DNA of 46,612 nucleotides from positions 1 to 46,612 of the forward strand of contig CALUOR010000026.1 in assembly GCA_944322285.1 (NCBI GenBank). The letters run 5' to 3'. The notes beneath the pieces were generated by a model. It had not been told where the DNA came from. It ran no database searches and was given only the letters and a program-made list of their open reading frames with translations. Shown one piece after another: positions 33,422 through 42,151 of the stretch. Position 1 is the stretch's first letter, and every line of letters begins with the position of its first letter. Made by a program: the position numbers and the translations under genes. Source of the stretch: an uncultured Bacteroides sp. (GTDB lineage: Bacteria > Bacteroidota > Bacteroidia > Bacteroidales > Bacteroidaceae).

Positions 33422-35239
33422 ATGAAGAAAAGAGACATAAGACACCTGTCGGCCTGCTTGTGGGGCATCGCGCTCATCGGCTTGCTCGCGGCATGCGGTT
33501 CGGTACGCCGAAGCGCGCGACCCTCGGTCACGTCCCAAGCGGATAGGAGCATTGTGCGCGACACTTTGTCGGCTGAGCAGCAGCGCAAGTACGACTACTT
33601 TTACTTGGAAGCCATGCGGCTGAAGATGCAGCGCAAGTACGACGCCGCCTTCGACCTGCTTCAGCATTGCCTGCGCATCAGCCCTCACGCCTCGTCCGCG
33701 CTGTACGAAGTGGCGCAATACTACGTGGCGTTGAAACAGCCGGAGCGGGGTGAAGCCATCTTGGAACAGGCCGTGCGCCATGCGCCCGACAACTACTGGT
33801 ACTCCCAAGGGCTGGTCAACCTCTACCTGCAACAACAGGAGACGGACAAAGCCATTGCCCTGCTGGAGGATATGACCGCGCGCTTCCCCGACAAACTCGA
33901 CCCGGTGTATAGCCTGCTGGACCTTTACAACCGGCAGGAGAAGTATGACGACGTACTGGCTCTGCTCAACCAACTGGAGGCGAAGTTGGGAAAGAGCGAA
34001 CAGATGAGCATGGAGAAGTTCCGCATCTATGTGCAGCAACAAGACAAGGCGAACGCCTTCAAGGAGATAGAGAGCTTAGTGGCGGAGTACCCCAAGGACA
34101 CGCGCTACCAAGTGCTGCTGGGCGACGTCTACTTGGACAACGGGAAGAAGGAAGAAGCCTACGGCGTCTACCGCAACGTGCTGGACGCGGAGCCGGACAA
34201 CGCCGCGGCTCTGTACTCGCTGGCCAACTACTACGAACAGACCGGCCAGACGGAACGGTACGAACGACAACTCGACACGCTGTTGCTGAACAAGAAAGTA
34301 GAGCCTGAGGTGAAGCTGGACGTGATGCGCAGGCTCATTGTCCGCAACGAGCAGACAGGCAAGGACAGTACGCGCGTCATCACCCTGTTCGACCGCATCA
34401 TGGAGCAGGACACGGACGATGCCAACATGCCGATGCTCTACGCTCAGTACCTCTTGTCGAAGGGCATGAACACGCAAGCCTGGCCCGTGCTGGAACGTGT
34501 CATCCAGATAGACCCCACGAACACCGCCGCCCGCATGACCCTGCTTGGCGAGGCCGTGCGGCAGGAGGATTACGAGGGCATCATCCGCCTCTGCGAGGCC
34601 GGCGTCGAGTCCAACCCCGACATGCAGGAGTTCTACTTCTACCTGGCCATCGCCTACAACCAGGCCGAGCGGACGGACGAAGTCATCGCGACTTGCCGTA
34701 AGGCCCTGACGCACCTTACGCCGAAGAGCAACAAGGAAGTCGTGTCCGACTTCTACGCCATCATGGGTGATGCCTACCATCTGAAGGCGATGGACGAAGC
34801 CGCTTACCAAGCCTATGACTCCGCACTGGTGTACAATCCCAACAACATCGGCGCGCTGAACAACTATGCCTACTATCTCTCTTTGGAGCGCAAACACCTG
34901 GACAAGGCAGAGGAGATGAGCTACAAGACGGTGAAGGCCGAGCCTCAGAATGCCACTTACTTAGATACGTACGCTTGGATACTCTTCGAGAAGGGGAACT
35001 ACGTGCAAGCGCGCCTCTACATCGATCAGGCAATGAAGAGCGACGAAGAGAAGAGCGCGGAGGTGGTGGAGCACTGTGGAGACATCTATTACATGGTAGG
35101 AGAAGTAGAGGAGGCCGTCGGCTACTGGAAGCAGGCGCTCGAATTGGGAAGCGAATCCAAGACCCTCCGGCAAAAGATAGAACAACGGAAATACATCCGC
35201 GAACCGGATAAAACGACAACAAAGGATGAACATGAATGA
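33422..35239 (+). CDS. TPR-repeat lipoprotein
   Basis: 605 aa. Lipoprotein signal MKKRDIRHLSACLWGIALIG... with the lipidation Cys in LLAACGSVRR (Cys25). Nearly the whole mature part consists of tetratricopeptide repeats (for example KYDAAFDLLQHCLRISP, ALYSLANYYEQTGQTERY, EFYFYLAIAYNQAERTDE, GALNNYAYYLSLERK). Expected to be a periplasmic or inner-leaflet scaffold for protein complexes. It overlaps the DUF4292 gene by 14 bp. The link with DUF4292 and EnvC-like proteins suggests a role in envelope assembly or cell division. Confidence 0.9.
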   Translation: MKKRDIRHLSACLWGIALIGLLAACGSVRRSARPSVTSQADRSIVRDTLSAEQQRKYDYFYLEAMRLKMQRKYDAAFDLLQHCLRISPHASSALYEVAQYYVALKQPERGEAILEQAVRHAPDNYWYSQGLVNLYLQQQETDKAIALLEDMTARFPDKLDPVYSLLDLYNRQEKYDDVLALLNQLEAKLGKSEQMSMEKFRIYVQQQDKANAFKEIESLVAEYPKDTRYQVLLGDVYLDNGKKEEAYGVYRNVLDAEPDNAAALYSLANYYEQTGQTERYERQLDTLLLNKKVEPEVKLDVMRRLIVRNEQTGKDSTRVITLFDRIMEQDTDDANMPMLYAQYLLSKGMNTQAWPVLERVIQIDPTNTAARMTLLGEAVRQEDYEGIIRLCEAGVESNPDMQEFYFYLAIAYNQAERTDEVIATCRKALTHLTPKSNKEVVSDFYAIMGDAYHLKAMDEAAYQAYDSALVYNPNNIGALNNYAYYLSLERKHLDKAEEMSYKTVKAEPQNATYLDTYAWILFEKGNYVQARLYIDQAMKSDEEKSAEVVEHCGDIYYMVGEVEEAVGYWKQALELGSESKTLRQKIEQRKYIREPDKTTTKDEHE

Positions 35240-35819
35240 CATGACTAAGCAAGCGCAACGATGGGGACTGGTTCTCCTTGTGTTACTAAGTCTGGCAGGA
35301 TGCCGCACCTCCCGCCAGGCAGAGTCCGTCATCCATAGAGAGACGGGCTGCCTCTCGTCCAAGGTCAGGCTGACCGTACCGACTTCGAAAGACGCCATAT
35401 TGACCGTAGACGGCACCTTGAAGCTGAAAGCGGGCGAACGGGTACAAGTCTCCTTCCAAATGCCGGTTCTCCGCACCGAGGTGGCGCGCATCGACCTGAC
35501 GCCCGATGAAATCCTCTTGGTAGACCGCATGGGACGCCGCTATGTGCAGGCTTCGCGCAAAGAACTGAAAAGCATGTTGCCCAAGAAAGCCACCTTCGCC
35601 CGACTGGAGAAGCTGCTCTACGAAGCCGCCCGGCCGGGCGCCAAAAACTACCTGACCGGCACGGACTTGGGCATTCCTTCGTTAGAACGGGGAAAAATAG
35701 AGCTGACAAACTTCTCGTCCAAGCCTTTTACTCTGACTCCGACCCAACTCTCTTCCCGCTACAAACGGGTGGAGCTGGAGGAGTTAGTCGGGCTGTTGCT
35801 TTCTTTAATGAACACTTGA
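35226..35819 (+). CDS. DUF4292 lipoprotein
   Basis: 197 aa. Lipoprotein signal with Cys in LLSLAGCRTSRQ (Cys26), then a DUF4292 domain: LSSKVRLTVPTSKDAILTVDG, KAGERVQVSFQMPVLRTEVARIDLTPDEILLVDRMGRRYV. The fold is thought to resemble LolA/LolB-type lipoprotein carriers, which is an inference from family knowledge. Start overlaps the TPR gene end; ATG 35226, 35232 and 35241 are all possible, all upstream of the signal peptide. Confidence 0.82.
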   Translation: MNMNDMTKQAQRWGLVLLVLLSLAGCRTSRQAESVIHRETGCLSSKVRLTVPTSKDAILTVDGTLKLKAGERVQVSFQMPVLRTEVARIDLTPDEILLVDRMGRRYVQASRKELKSMLPKKATFARLEKLLYEAARPGAKNYLTGTDLGIPSLERGKIELTNFSSKPFTLTPTQLSSRYKRVELEELVGLLLSLMNT

Positions 35820-35820
35820 T

Positions 35821-37092
35821 ATGCGTCGCGTCCTCGTCTTTCTCTTCGGCTTGCTTGTCTCCTTTTCTTTGGCGGCCCAATCCAATAAGCTCATCAAGGA
35901 ATTGGAGGGACGTCGTGGCGCCTTACAGAAGCAGATAGCCGAATCTGAGTCCCTGCTGCAAACCACGCGGAAGGATGTAGGTAGCCAACTGCAAGGCCTT
36001 GCCGCTCTGACCGGACAGATAGAAGAGCGCAAGCGCTACATCGCGACTATGAACAACGATGTGACCCTCATCGAAGCGGAGCTTGCCTCCCTGCAGCGTC
36101 AGTTGGGTAATCTGCAAAAGGAATTGGGGCAAGTCAAGGAGGGGTACGCTTCTTCCGTCCGCTACCTCTATCGCAACCGCACCATTCAGGACAAGCTGAT
36201 GTTCATTTTTTCGGCAAAAACCTTGGAGCAAACCTATCGGAGGCTGCGCTATGTACGGGAATATGCCTCTTACCAGCAGCGGTTAGGCGAAGACATCAAG
36301 CGGAAACAGCAACAGATAGAAGACAAACGGCAGGAGCTGGCGCAAGCCAAGGCGTCCAAAGAGCGACTTTTGCAGGAACGGGAAACGGAAAAAAAACGGT
36401 TGGAGCAACAGGAGCAGGAACAAAAGGCCTTGGTCAACTCCTTGCGGAAGAAGCAACGGAGCCTCCAGGGCGAGATAGCCCGCCAGCGCAAGGAAGCCGA
36501 CCGCCTCAACGCACGCATCGACCGCCTCATCGCGGAAGAGATAGAAAAAGCCCGCAAGCGAGCCGCTGAAGAGGAACGCCGCGAAGCCTCCAAACAGGAA
36601 ACGGCAGACAAAAAGCTACCCGAAGTGAAACCGCTTGAGGCTTATACCCTGAGCCGTGCCGACCGCAAGCTCTCCGGCAACTTTGCCGATAACCGTGGCC
36701 GCCTGCCCATGCCGGTCAACGCTCCTTATATCATTACCAGCCACTATGGCCAATACACCGTACCCGGCCTGCGCGGGGTGAAGCTCGACAACAAAGGCAT
36801 TGACATACAGACCCGCCCTGGCGCGCAAGCCTGCGCCATCTTCAACGGCAAGGTAGCCGCCGTCTTCCGCCTGAATGGCCTACTTAATATCCTTGTGCGC
36901 CACGGCTCCTACATCTCCGTTTATTGCAACCTGTCTTCCGCCTTGGTCAAGGCCGATGATACCGTCACCACCGGCCAGCCCTTAGGCGTAATCTTCTCCG
37001 ACAAGAGCGATGGAGGACGCACGGTGCTCCACTTCCAACTCAGACGGGAAACGGAGAAACTCAATCCGGAGCATTGGCTCAAGCGGTTTTAG
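35821..37092 (+). CDS. EnvC-like murein hydrolase activator with degenerate LytM domain
   Basis: 423 aa. Signal peptide (FGLLVSFSLAAQ), long coiled coil (about residues 22-270, many Glu/Gln/Arg/Lys), then a C-terminal M23/LytM domain (about 295-420). The peptidase motif HxxxD reads NKGID and the later HxH-region reads YCNLS / LHFQLR, so key zinc ligands are missing. That pattern fits EnvC-type proteins, which activate cell-division amidases rather than cleave peptidoglycan themselves. Starts 1 bp after the DUF4292 stop, so translationally coupled. Convergent with argF', only 2 bp away. Confidence 0.87.
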   Translation: MRRVLVFLFGLLVSFSLAAQSNKLIKELEGRRGALQKQIAESESLLQTTRKDVGSQLQGLAALTGQIEERKRYIATMNNDVTLIEAELASLQRQLGNLQKELGQVKEGYASSVRYLYRNRTIQDKLMFIFSAKTLEQTYRRLRYVREYASYQQRLGEDIKRKQQQIEDKRQELAQAKASKERLLQERETEKKRLEQQEQEQKALVNSLRKKQRSLQGEIARQRKEADRLNARIDRLIAEEIEKARKRAAEEERREASKQETADKKLPEVKPLEAYTLSRADRKLSGNFADNRGRLPMPVNAPYIITSHYGQYTVPGLRGVKLDNKGIDIQTRPGAQACAIFNGKVAAVFRLNGLLNILVRHGSYISVYCNLSSALVKADDTVTTGQPLGVIFSDKSDGGRTVLHFQLRRETEKLNPEHWLKRF

Positions 37093-37094
37093 GA

Positions 37095-38048
37095 TTACAG
37101 GCTTTCCAGCAAACGCTTCAGCACAACCGTAGCTGAAATCTCACGGTTGGCAGCTTCGGGAATGACAATGCTTTGCGGACTTTCTATCACATCGTCCGTT
37201 ACAATCATGTTGCGGCGTACAGGCAGGCAGTGCATAAAGTAAGCATTGTTAGTGACGTCCATCTGACGGTCACTCACGGTCCATGAGCGATCTTTACTCA
37301 GAATCTGGCCATAGTTTTCTCCGGTATAAGCAGCCCAATTCTTTGCATAAATGAAGTCTGCTCCTTCAAAAGCCTTCATCTGGTCATATTCCACACGGGC
37401 ATGGCCTACAAACTTCGGGTCGAGTTCATAACCTTCGGGATGAGTAATGACAAACTCATAATCCGTAGCGTTCATCCATTCAGCAAACGAATTAGGTACC
37501 GCCTGTGGCAAAGGACGTGGATGAGGCGCCCAGGTCATCACCACCTTGGGATGCTCTTTCTTTTTATACTCCTCAATTGTGATAAGATCCGCAAAACTTT
37601 GGAGTGGGTGGCGCGTAGCGGCCTCCATAGAGAATACCGGACGTCCCGAATGTTGTATAAACTGATTCAGAATGACTTCATTGTAATCATATTCACGGCT
37701 TTCAAAGCGGGCAAACGAGCGTACACCGATGATGTCACAGTAGCAGCCCATTACAGGAATGGCCTCTAACAGATGCTCGGGCTTGTCACCATCCATAATA
37801 ACACCTCTCTCAGTCTCCAGTTTCCAAGCCCCTTGATTAATATCAAGCACAATGACATTCATACCCAAGTTCAGCGCTGCCTTCTGTGTGCTGAGGCGAG
37901 TACGCAGGCTGGAGTTGAAGAAAATCATCAAAAGTGTTTTGTTACGTCCCAACTTCACGTATTTAAAACGGTCTTTCTTAATCTCAAATGCTTCATCAAG
38001 TGCGGATTGCAAATTGCCGATGTCCTGCACACAGGTAAAATTCTTCAT
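37095..38048 (-). CDS. argF': N-succinylornithine carbamoyltransferase
   Basis: 317 aa from ATG 38048 (MKNFTCVQDIG); the ORF to 38162 has a non-conserved extension. Transcarbamylase with the carbamoyl-phosphate loop FFNSSLRTR (43-51), HPLQSFADL and the C-terminal HCLPVRRN. The sequence matches the Bacteroides fragilis enzyme, and residue 90 is Pro, reported to give succinyl- rather than acetylornithine specificity (the Xanthomonas enzyme has Glu). Catalyses carbamoylation of N-succinylornithine to N-succinylcitrulline in arginine synthesis. Monocistronic here, with no other arg genes in the window. Confidence 0.95.
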   Translation of the reverse strand: MKNFTCVQDIGNLQSALDEAFEIKKDRFKYVKLGRNKTLLMIFFNSSLRTRLSTQKAALNLGMNVIVLDINQGAWKLETERGVIMDGDKPEHLLEAIPVMGCYCDIIGVRSFARFESREYDYNEVILNQFIQHSGRPVFSMEAATRHPLQSFADLITIEEYKKKEHPKVVMTWAPHPRPLPQAVPNSFAEWMNATDYEFVITHPEGYELDPKFVGHARVEYDQMKAFEGADFIYAKNWAAYTGENYGQILSKDRSWTVSDRQMDVTNNAYFMHCLPVRRNMIVTDDVIESPQSIVIPEAANREISATVVLKRLLESL

Positions 38049-38182
38049 AACCTTCTTCCTTATTAAATTAGAATATGCTTTCAATATTGGGCAAATATAG
38101 TGGATTTTAACTTTTCTGCAAAATTTAGATGCGTTTGCCCTGCTTTCCGCACAGAAATGCAAGTTTTTCAGGAAGGTTTATA

Positions 38183-38190
38183 TATCTTTG
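38183..38190 (+). promoter_or_regulatory. -7 element of the beta-barrel gene
   Basis: TATCTTTG, 44 bp before ATG 38235; the -33 match is weak. Confidence 0.5.
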
Positions 38191-38234
38191 CAATGAGAAT
38201 TAATAAATATGTTTTAAACATTTAATGATGTAAC

Positions 38235-38744
38235 ATGAAAAAAGTATTGGTATTTCTGTTTGTCGTAATGGCGGCCTTGTCTGCCAAAGCGCAGGTGTAC
38301 ACCGGAGGGTCGCTCGCTATTTGGGGGGCAGATGAGAGTTTTACGTTTAGTGTCGCGCCAGAGGTAGGTTATCACCTTACTGACAAGTGGGCCGTGGGCG
38401 GTATGTTGATACTTCAGTATGCCAAGGCAAATGATGTAAAGGTGACAGGGTTTGCGTTTTCGCCATACGTGCGTTATACGTTCTTCGAGAACAAAGTGCT
38501 GAGGCTTTTTGCGGACGGTAATGTCGGCGTTCAGACAGCGCACGTAAAGGGTAGCCACGATAATACGAACGGCTTTGAAGTGGGTGTGCGTCCGGGGCTG
38601 GAAATTAAGGTCACGAAACATTTATCTTTCCTTGCAAAGTTCGCCTTCTTGGGTTATCGAGACGATTATTTAGGATACTCGAATGGGGGAGGCCTTAGTG
38701 TCGATGGCAAGGACCTTTCGTTCGGACTTTATTATACGTTTTGA
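38235..38744 (+). CDS. Small outer-membrane beta-barrel protein
   Basis: 169 aa. Signal peptide MKKVLVFLFVVMAALSAKAQ, then alternating hydrophobic/polar strands with many aromatic residues (VAPEVGYHLTDKWAVGGMLILQY, FAFSPYVRYTFFENKVLRLFADGNVGVQ) and a terminal phenylalanine (YYTF), all typical of an eight-strand OMP with outer-membrane insertion signal. Similar in size to OmpX/OmpW-like porin-family proteins; function unknown. Has its own promoter and ends just before the ABC-F promoter. Confidence 0.85.
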   Translation: MKKVLVFLFVVMAALSAKAQVYTGGSLAIWGADESFTFSVAPEVGYHLTDKWAVGGMLILQYAKANDVKVTGFAFSPYVRYTFFENKVLRLFADGNVGVQTAHVKGSHDNTNGFEVGVRPGLEIKVTKHLSFLAKFAFLGYRDDYLGYSNGGGLSVDGKDLSFGLYYTF

Positions 38745-38810
38745 CGAAGAATATGCCAAGAAGATGAGGGGATATTTAGGTCGAAAAGCGGCAGATTGCC
38801 AAGAAAGCCC

Positions 38811-38818
38811 TACCTTTG
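38811..38818 (+). promoter_or_regulatory. -7 element of the ABC-F gene
   Basis: TACCTTTG, 32 bp before ATG 38851. Supports that start over the longer ORF from 38683. Confidence 0.55.
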
Positions 38819-38850
38819 CAGCCGGAAACAGACTAATATACCTATTATAT

Positions 38851-40806
38851 ATGATATCAGTAGAAGGACTTAAGGTAGAATTCAACGCCACACCCTTATT
38901 CGAAGGCGTATCCTACGTCATCAACAAGAAAGACCGCATCGCTCTGGTGGGGAAGAACGGAGCGGGCAAATCAACCATGCTCAAGATACTGGCAGGGCTA
39001 CAGCAACCTACGGAGGGCACTGTCTCCGTGCCCCGTGACTGCACCATCGGCTACTTGCCCCAGGTGATGAAGCTGGCGGACAGCCGCATGGTGATGGAGG
39101 AGGCGGAACTTGCCTTCGGACACATCCGCGAGATGCAGGCTGACATCGAACGCATGAACCAAGAGTTGGCTGACCGCACCGACTACGAGAGTGAGGACTA
39201 CCAAAAGCTCATCGAACGCTTCACGCACGAGAATGATCGCTTCCTGATGATGGGCGGCGCCAACTACCGGGCCGAGCTGGAGCGCACGCTGATGGGCTTG
39301 GGTTTCGTCCGTACGGACTTCGACCGTCCCACGAGCGAATTCTCCGGCGGATGGCGCATGCGCATCGAGTTGGCCAAACTCCTGCTGCAACGTCCCGACG
39401 TCCTCCTGCTGGACGAGCCGACGAACCACCTCGACATCGAGTCTATCCAATGGTTGGAGCAGTTCCTCGCCACACGTGCCAATGCCGTGGTACTGGTAAG
39501 TCACGACCGCGCCTTCCTGAACAACGTCACCACCCGCACCATCGAGATATCCTGCGGACACATCTACGATTACAAGGTGAAGTACGACGAGTTCGTCAAG
39601 CTCCGCCAAGAGCGGCGCGAGCAGCAGCTCCGAGCCTATGAGAACCAACAGAAGCAGATAGAGGACACCGAAGCCTTCATCGAACGCTTCCGCTACAAGG
39701 CCACCAAGGCTGTGCAGGTGCAGAGCCGCATCAAGCAGCTGGAGAAGCTGGAGCGGGTAGAGGTGGACGAGGAAGACACGTCCGCCTTGCGCCTGAAGTT
39801 TACGTGCAGCAGCCGCAGCGGTAATTATCCCGTCATCTGCGAGGATGTCCGCAAGGCATACGGCAACCACGTGGTGTTCCACGACGTGAACCTCACCATC
39901 AACCGGGGCGAGAAGGTGGCCTTCGTGGGCAAGAACGGCGAAGGTAAGTCCACACTCGTGAAGTGTATCATGGGCGAGATAAGCGACTACACCGGACGCC
40001 TCACACTGGGTCACAACGTGCAGATAGGCTACTTCGCCCAGAACCAGGCGCAACTGCTGGACGAGAACCTGACGGTGTTCGACACCATCGACCGGGTAGC
40101 CGTGGGCGACATCCGCCTGAAGATACGCGACATCCTGGGTGCTTTCATGTTCGGTGGAGAGGCCTCGGAGAAAAAGGTGAGCGTACTGAGCGGGGGCGAG
40201 CGTACCCGTCTGGCCATGATAAAACTCCTGCTCGAGCCAGTGAACTTCCTCATCCTCGACGAGCCGACGAACCACTTAGACATGCGCTCGAAGGACATAC
40301 TGAAGGAGGCCATCGCCGGCTTTGAGGGTACGGTCATCGTCGTCAGCCACGACCGTGACTTCCTTGACGGGCTGGTCACCAAGGTGTACGAGTTTGGCGG
40401 CGGGTTGGTGAAAGAGCACCTTGGCGGTATTTACGACTTCCTGCAAAAGAAGCGGATAGACAGCCTGAACGAGTTGCAGAAGTCCGCCACACCGTCCACG
40501 GCAAGCTCCACGCCGGATGAGGCTCCCAAGGAATCGTCCGCCGCCCGCCTCTCCTACGAGGAGCAGAAGGAACGCAACAAACGCCTGAAAAAACTGGAAC
40601 GCCGTGTGGCGGATTGCGAAGCGGAAATCAACCAGACGGAAGCCGCCATTGCCATCTTGGAGCAAAAGTTGGCTACGCCCGAAGGAGCTTCGGACATGAG
40701 TCTCTACGACCGACATCGCAAGCTGAAGGAGCAGCTGGACCGTGTAATGGACGAATGGGAAGCCGCCAGCCTAGAGCTTGAGGAGGGGAGGGCCGGCCTT
40801 GTGTAA
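38851..40806 (+). CDS. ABC-F family ATPase
   Basis: 651 aa, starting at ATG 38851 (MISVEGLKVEF) after its own promoter. Two ABC cassettes: Walker A GKNGAGKST (34-42) and GKNGEGKST, signatures FSGGWRMRIELAKLLL and LSGGERTRLAMIKLLL, Walker B LLLDEPTNHLD and LILDEPTNHLD. A charged linker (about 240-300) lies between them, and a C-terminal coiled coil (from about 570: SYEEQKERNKRLKKLERR). No membrane segments, so not a transporter; ABC-F proteins act on the ribosome in translation. The C-terminal coiled coil resembles Uup. Resistance function cannot be inferred. Confidence 0.92.
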   Translation: MISVEGLKVEFNATPLFEGVSYVINKKDRIALVGKNGAGKSTMLKILAGLQQPTEGTVSVPRDCTIGYLPQVMKLADSRMVMEEAELAFGHIREMQADIERMNQELADRTDYESEDYQKLIERFTHENDRFLMMGGANYRAELERTLMGLGFVRTDFDRPTSEFSGGWRMRIELAKLLLQRPDVLLLDEPTNHLDIESIQWLEQFLATRANAVVLVSHDRAFLNNVTTRTIEISCGHIYDYKVKYDEFVKLRQERREQQLRAYENQQKQIEDTEAFIERFRYKATKAVQVQSRIKQLEKLERVEVDEEDTSALRLKFTCSSRSGNYPVICEDVRKAYGNHVVFHDVNLTINRGEKVAFVGKNGEGKSTLVKCIMGEISDYTGRLTLGHNVQIGYFAQNQAQLLDENLTVFDTIDRVAVGDIRLKIRDILGAFMFGGEASEKKVSVLSGGERTRLAMIKLLLEPVNFLILDEPTNHLDMRSKDILKEAIAGFEGTVIVVSHDRDFLDGLVTKVYEFGGGLVKEHLGGIYDFLQKKRIDSLNELQKSATPSTASSTPDEAPKESSAARLSYEEQKERNKRLKKLERRVADCEAEINQTEAAIAILEQKLATPEGASDMSLYDRHRKLKEQLDRVMDEWEAASLELEEGRAGLV

Positions 40807-40816
40807 GCCGGTCCTT
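40788..40816 (+). terminator. Weak hairpin at the ABC-F stop
   Basis: GGCCGGC/GCCGGTCC can pair across the stop codon, followed by TTTCTGTTGT. It lies in the 19-bp gap to the convergent tolC-like gene. Confidence 0.4.
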
Positions 40817-40825
40817 TCTGTTGTA

Positions 40826-42151
40826 TTACTCCAGGTACTTGGTTATCTTCCCGCTGATTTGCAAGAGGGATATCTCGCAGAGCTTGGTGTCGTATTCGGC
40901 ACTAAGGATGCGCTCCTCGGCGTCTAAGAGGCTCTTCTGCGCCTCGCGCATCTCGATGCCGGAGAGGTCGCCCAGCATGTAACGCTCCATCGCTATTTCG
41001 TGGTTGTCGCGTGCGGCGATGAGGTTCTGCCGCTCCAAGTTCAGCATCTCCAGGTTGTTGCGGTAGGCCTGCCACAGGTTGCTGAGGTCGGCGCGCAGGC
41101 TCAGTTCCAGTTCGTCGCGTTGCAGGCGGGCGTTCTTCACGGCGATGCTTGCGTTGCGGCGTTCGCGCTTGCGGTTGCCGTCGAAGAGCGTGAAGCCCAC
41201 GGTGATGCCTCCGTTGAACCCGAAGTTGTTGCGGCGGGTGTAGTTGCTGACGTCATACTTGTTATACGTATAGCCGTAGCCTGCGTTCAGCCGGACGTAG
41301 GGATAGTCGCGCGAGGTGGCTTTCTTGTAGTCCATCTGCGCCAGCAGCGTGTTCTGGTCGGCCTTCAGCAGGGAGGAGTTGACGGTGAGCGTCGCTTCCC
41401 ACAACTCGTCGAAGTCCAGCGCGGCGTTCACGTCGATGAGGCTGTCGGGGATGATGATGGGCTGGTCTACATTCTCGTTGCCCATCAGTTCGTTCAGGTT
41501 GATGCGCGAGGTGTGCAGCAGTTCCTGTTGCTTCATGTACTGCGCGCTGTCGGCGTTGAAGTCCACCTTTGCCTGCTGGTAGTCCAGACGGGAGAAGTCG
41601 CCGATGTGGTAGCGGGCCTCCACGATGCGGAGACGTTCGCGGGAGAGGCGCACGGCATAAAGGAAGTTCTTCATGCGTATCTTCTGCTGGATGAAGTTGT
41701 AGTATTCGGCGGCCAGCGAGGCGATGAAGTCCTCCAAGGCGATGCGGGTGTTGGTCTCGCCCTGCTCGCGGAGGAGCTTCAGTTGCTGGTAGGTGGTGGA
41801 GATATTGAAGCCGTCGAAGATGGTCCAGTTCAGGTCAATGCCGACATCGATGGTCTGGTCGAACACGCCGTTTTCTTTCTCCGTCAACCCGCCATCCCTC
41901 AATGTGCTGTGGGTATTGTCAATGGTCGCCTGGTAGCCTCCGGTCAGGTCGATGGTGGGCAGGGCGCCGGCGTTGGCCAGGGTGGCGTTGTTCCTGCTTA
42001 TCTGCTCCTCGTTGTGGGTGATGCGCAGGGAATAGTTGTTGAGCAACCCCGTCTCGAGGCACGACTTCAAGGTGTAAGTGGCCGCCGGCTGCGCTTGCAG
42101 GGCAGCCACGGCACTCAGTATGATGATAAAGGATAATAGGATGCGCTTCAT
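40826..42151 (-). CDS. TolC-family outer-membrane efflux protein
   Basis: 441 aa. Signal peptide to LQAQPA, then two OEP repeats of helical hairpins and beta strands (LKSCLETGLLNNYSLRI, GIDLNWTIFDGFNIS, GGITVGFTLFDGNRKRERR). Forms the trimeric outer-membrane duct of the tripartite pump. Its ATG overlaps the RND gene stop by 4 bp (ATGA). Third gene of the operon. Confidence 0.93.
   Translation of the reverse strand: MKRILLSFIIILSAVAALQAQPAATYTLKSCLETGLLNNYSLRITHNEEQISRNNATLANAGALPTIDLTGGYQATIDNTHSTLRDGGLTEKENGVFDQTIDVGIDLNWTIFDGFNISTTYQQLKLLREQGETNTRIALEDFIASLAAEYYNFIQQKIRMKNFLYAVRLSRERLRIVEARYHIGDFSRLDYQQAKVDFNADSAQYMKQQELLHTSRINLNELMGNENVDQPIIIPDSLIDVNAALDFDELWEATLTVNSSLLKADQNTLLAQMDYKKATSRDYPYVRLNAGYGYTYNKYDVSNYTRRNNFGFNGGITVGFTLFDGNRKRERRNASIAVKNARLQRDELELSLRADLSNLWQAYRNNLEMLNLERQNLIAARDNHEIAMERYMLGDLSGIEMREAQKSLLDAEERILSAEYDTKLCEISLLQISGKITKYLE

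Noticed and set aside
33404-34042. 212-aa minus-strand frame over the TPR gene
   Set aside because: Antisense to a clear TPR lipoprotein; no signal peptide or domain.
38049-38162. N-terminal extension of the carbamoyltransferase
   Set aside because: The Bacteroides fragilis-type protein begins MKxFTCVQDIG, matching ATG 38048; the extension is not conserved.
38683-38850. N-terminal extension of the ABC-F protein
   Set aside because: It overlaps the beta-barrel gene end and includes the promoter -7 element at 38811; family start matches ATG 38851.
38998-40275. 425-aa open frame on the minus strand
   Set aside because: Antisense to the ABC-F gene with intact Walker and signature motifs; low-complexity His/Val/Leu composition.
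41000-42136. 378-aa open frame on the plus strand
   Set aside because: Antisense to the TolC-like gene; composition typical of a shadow frame.
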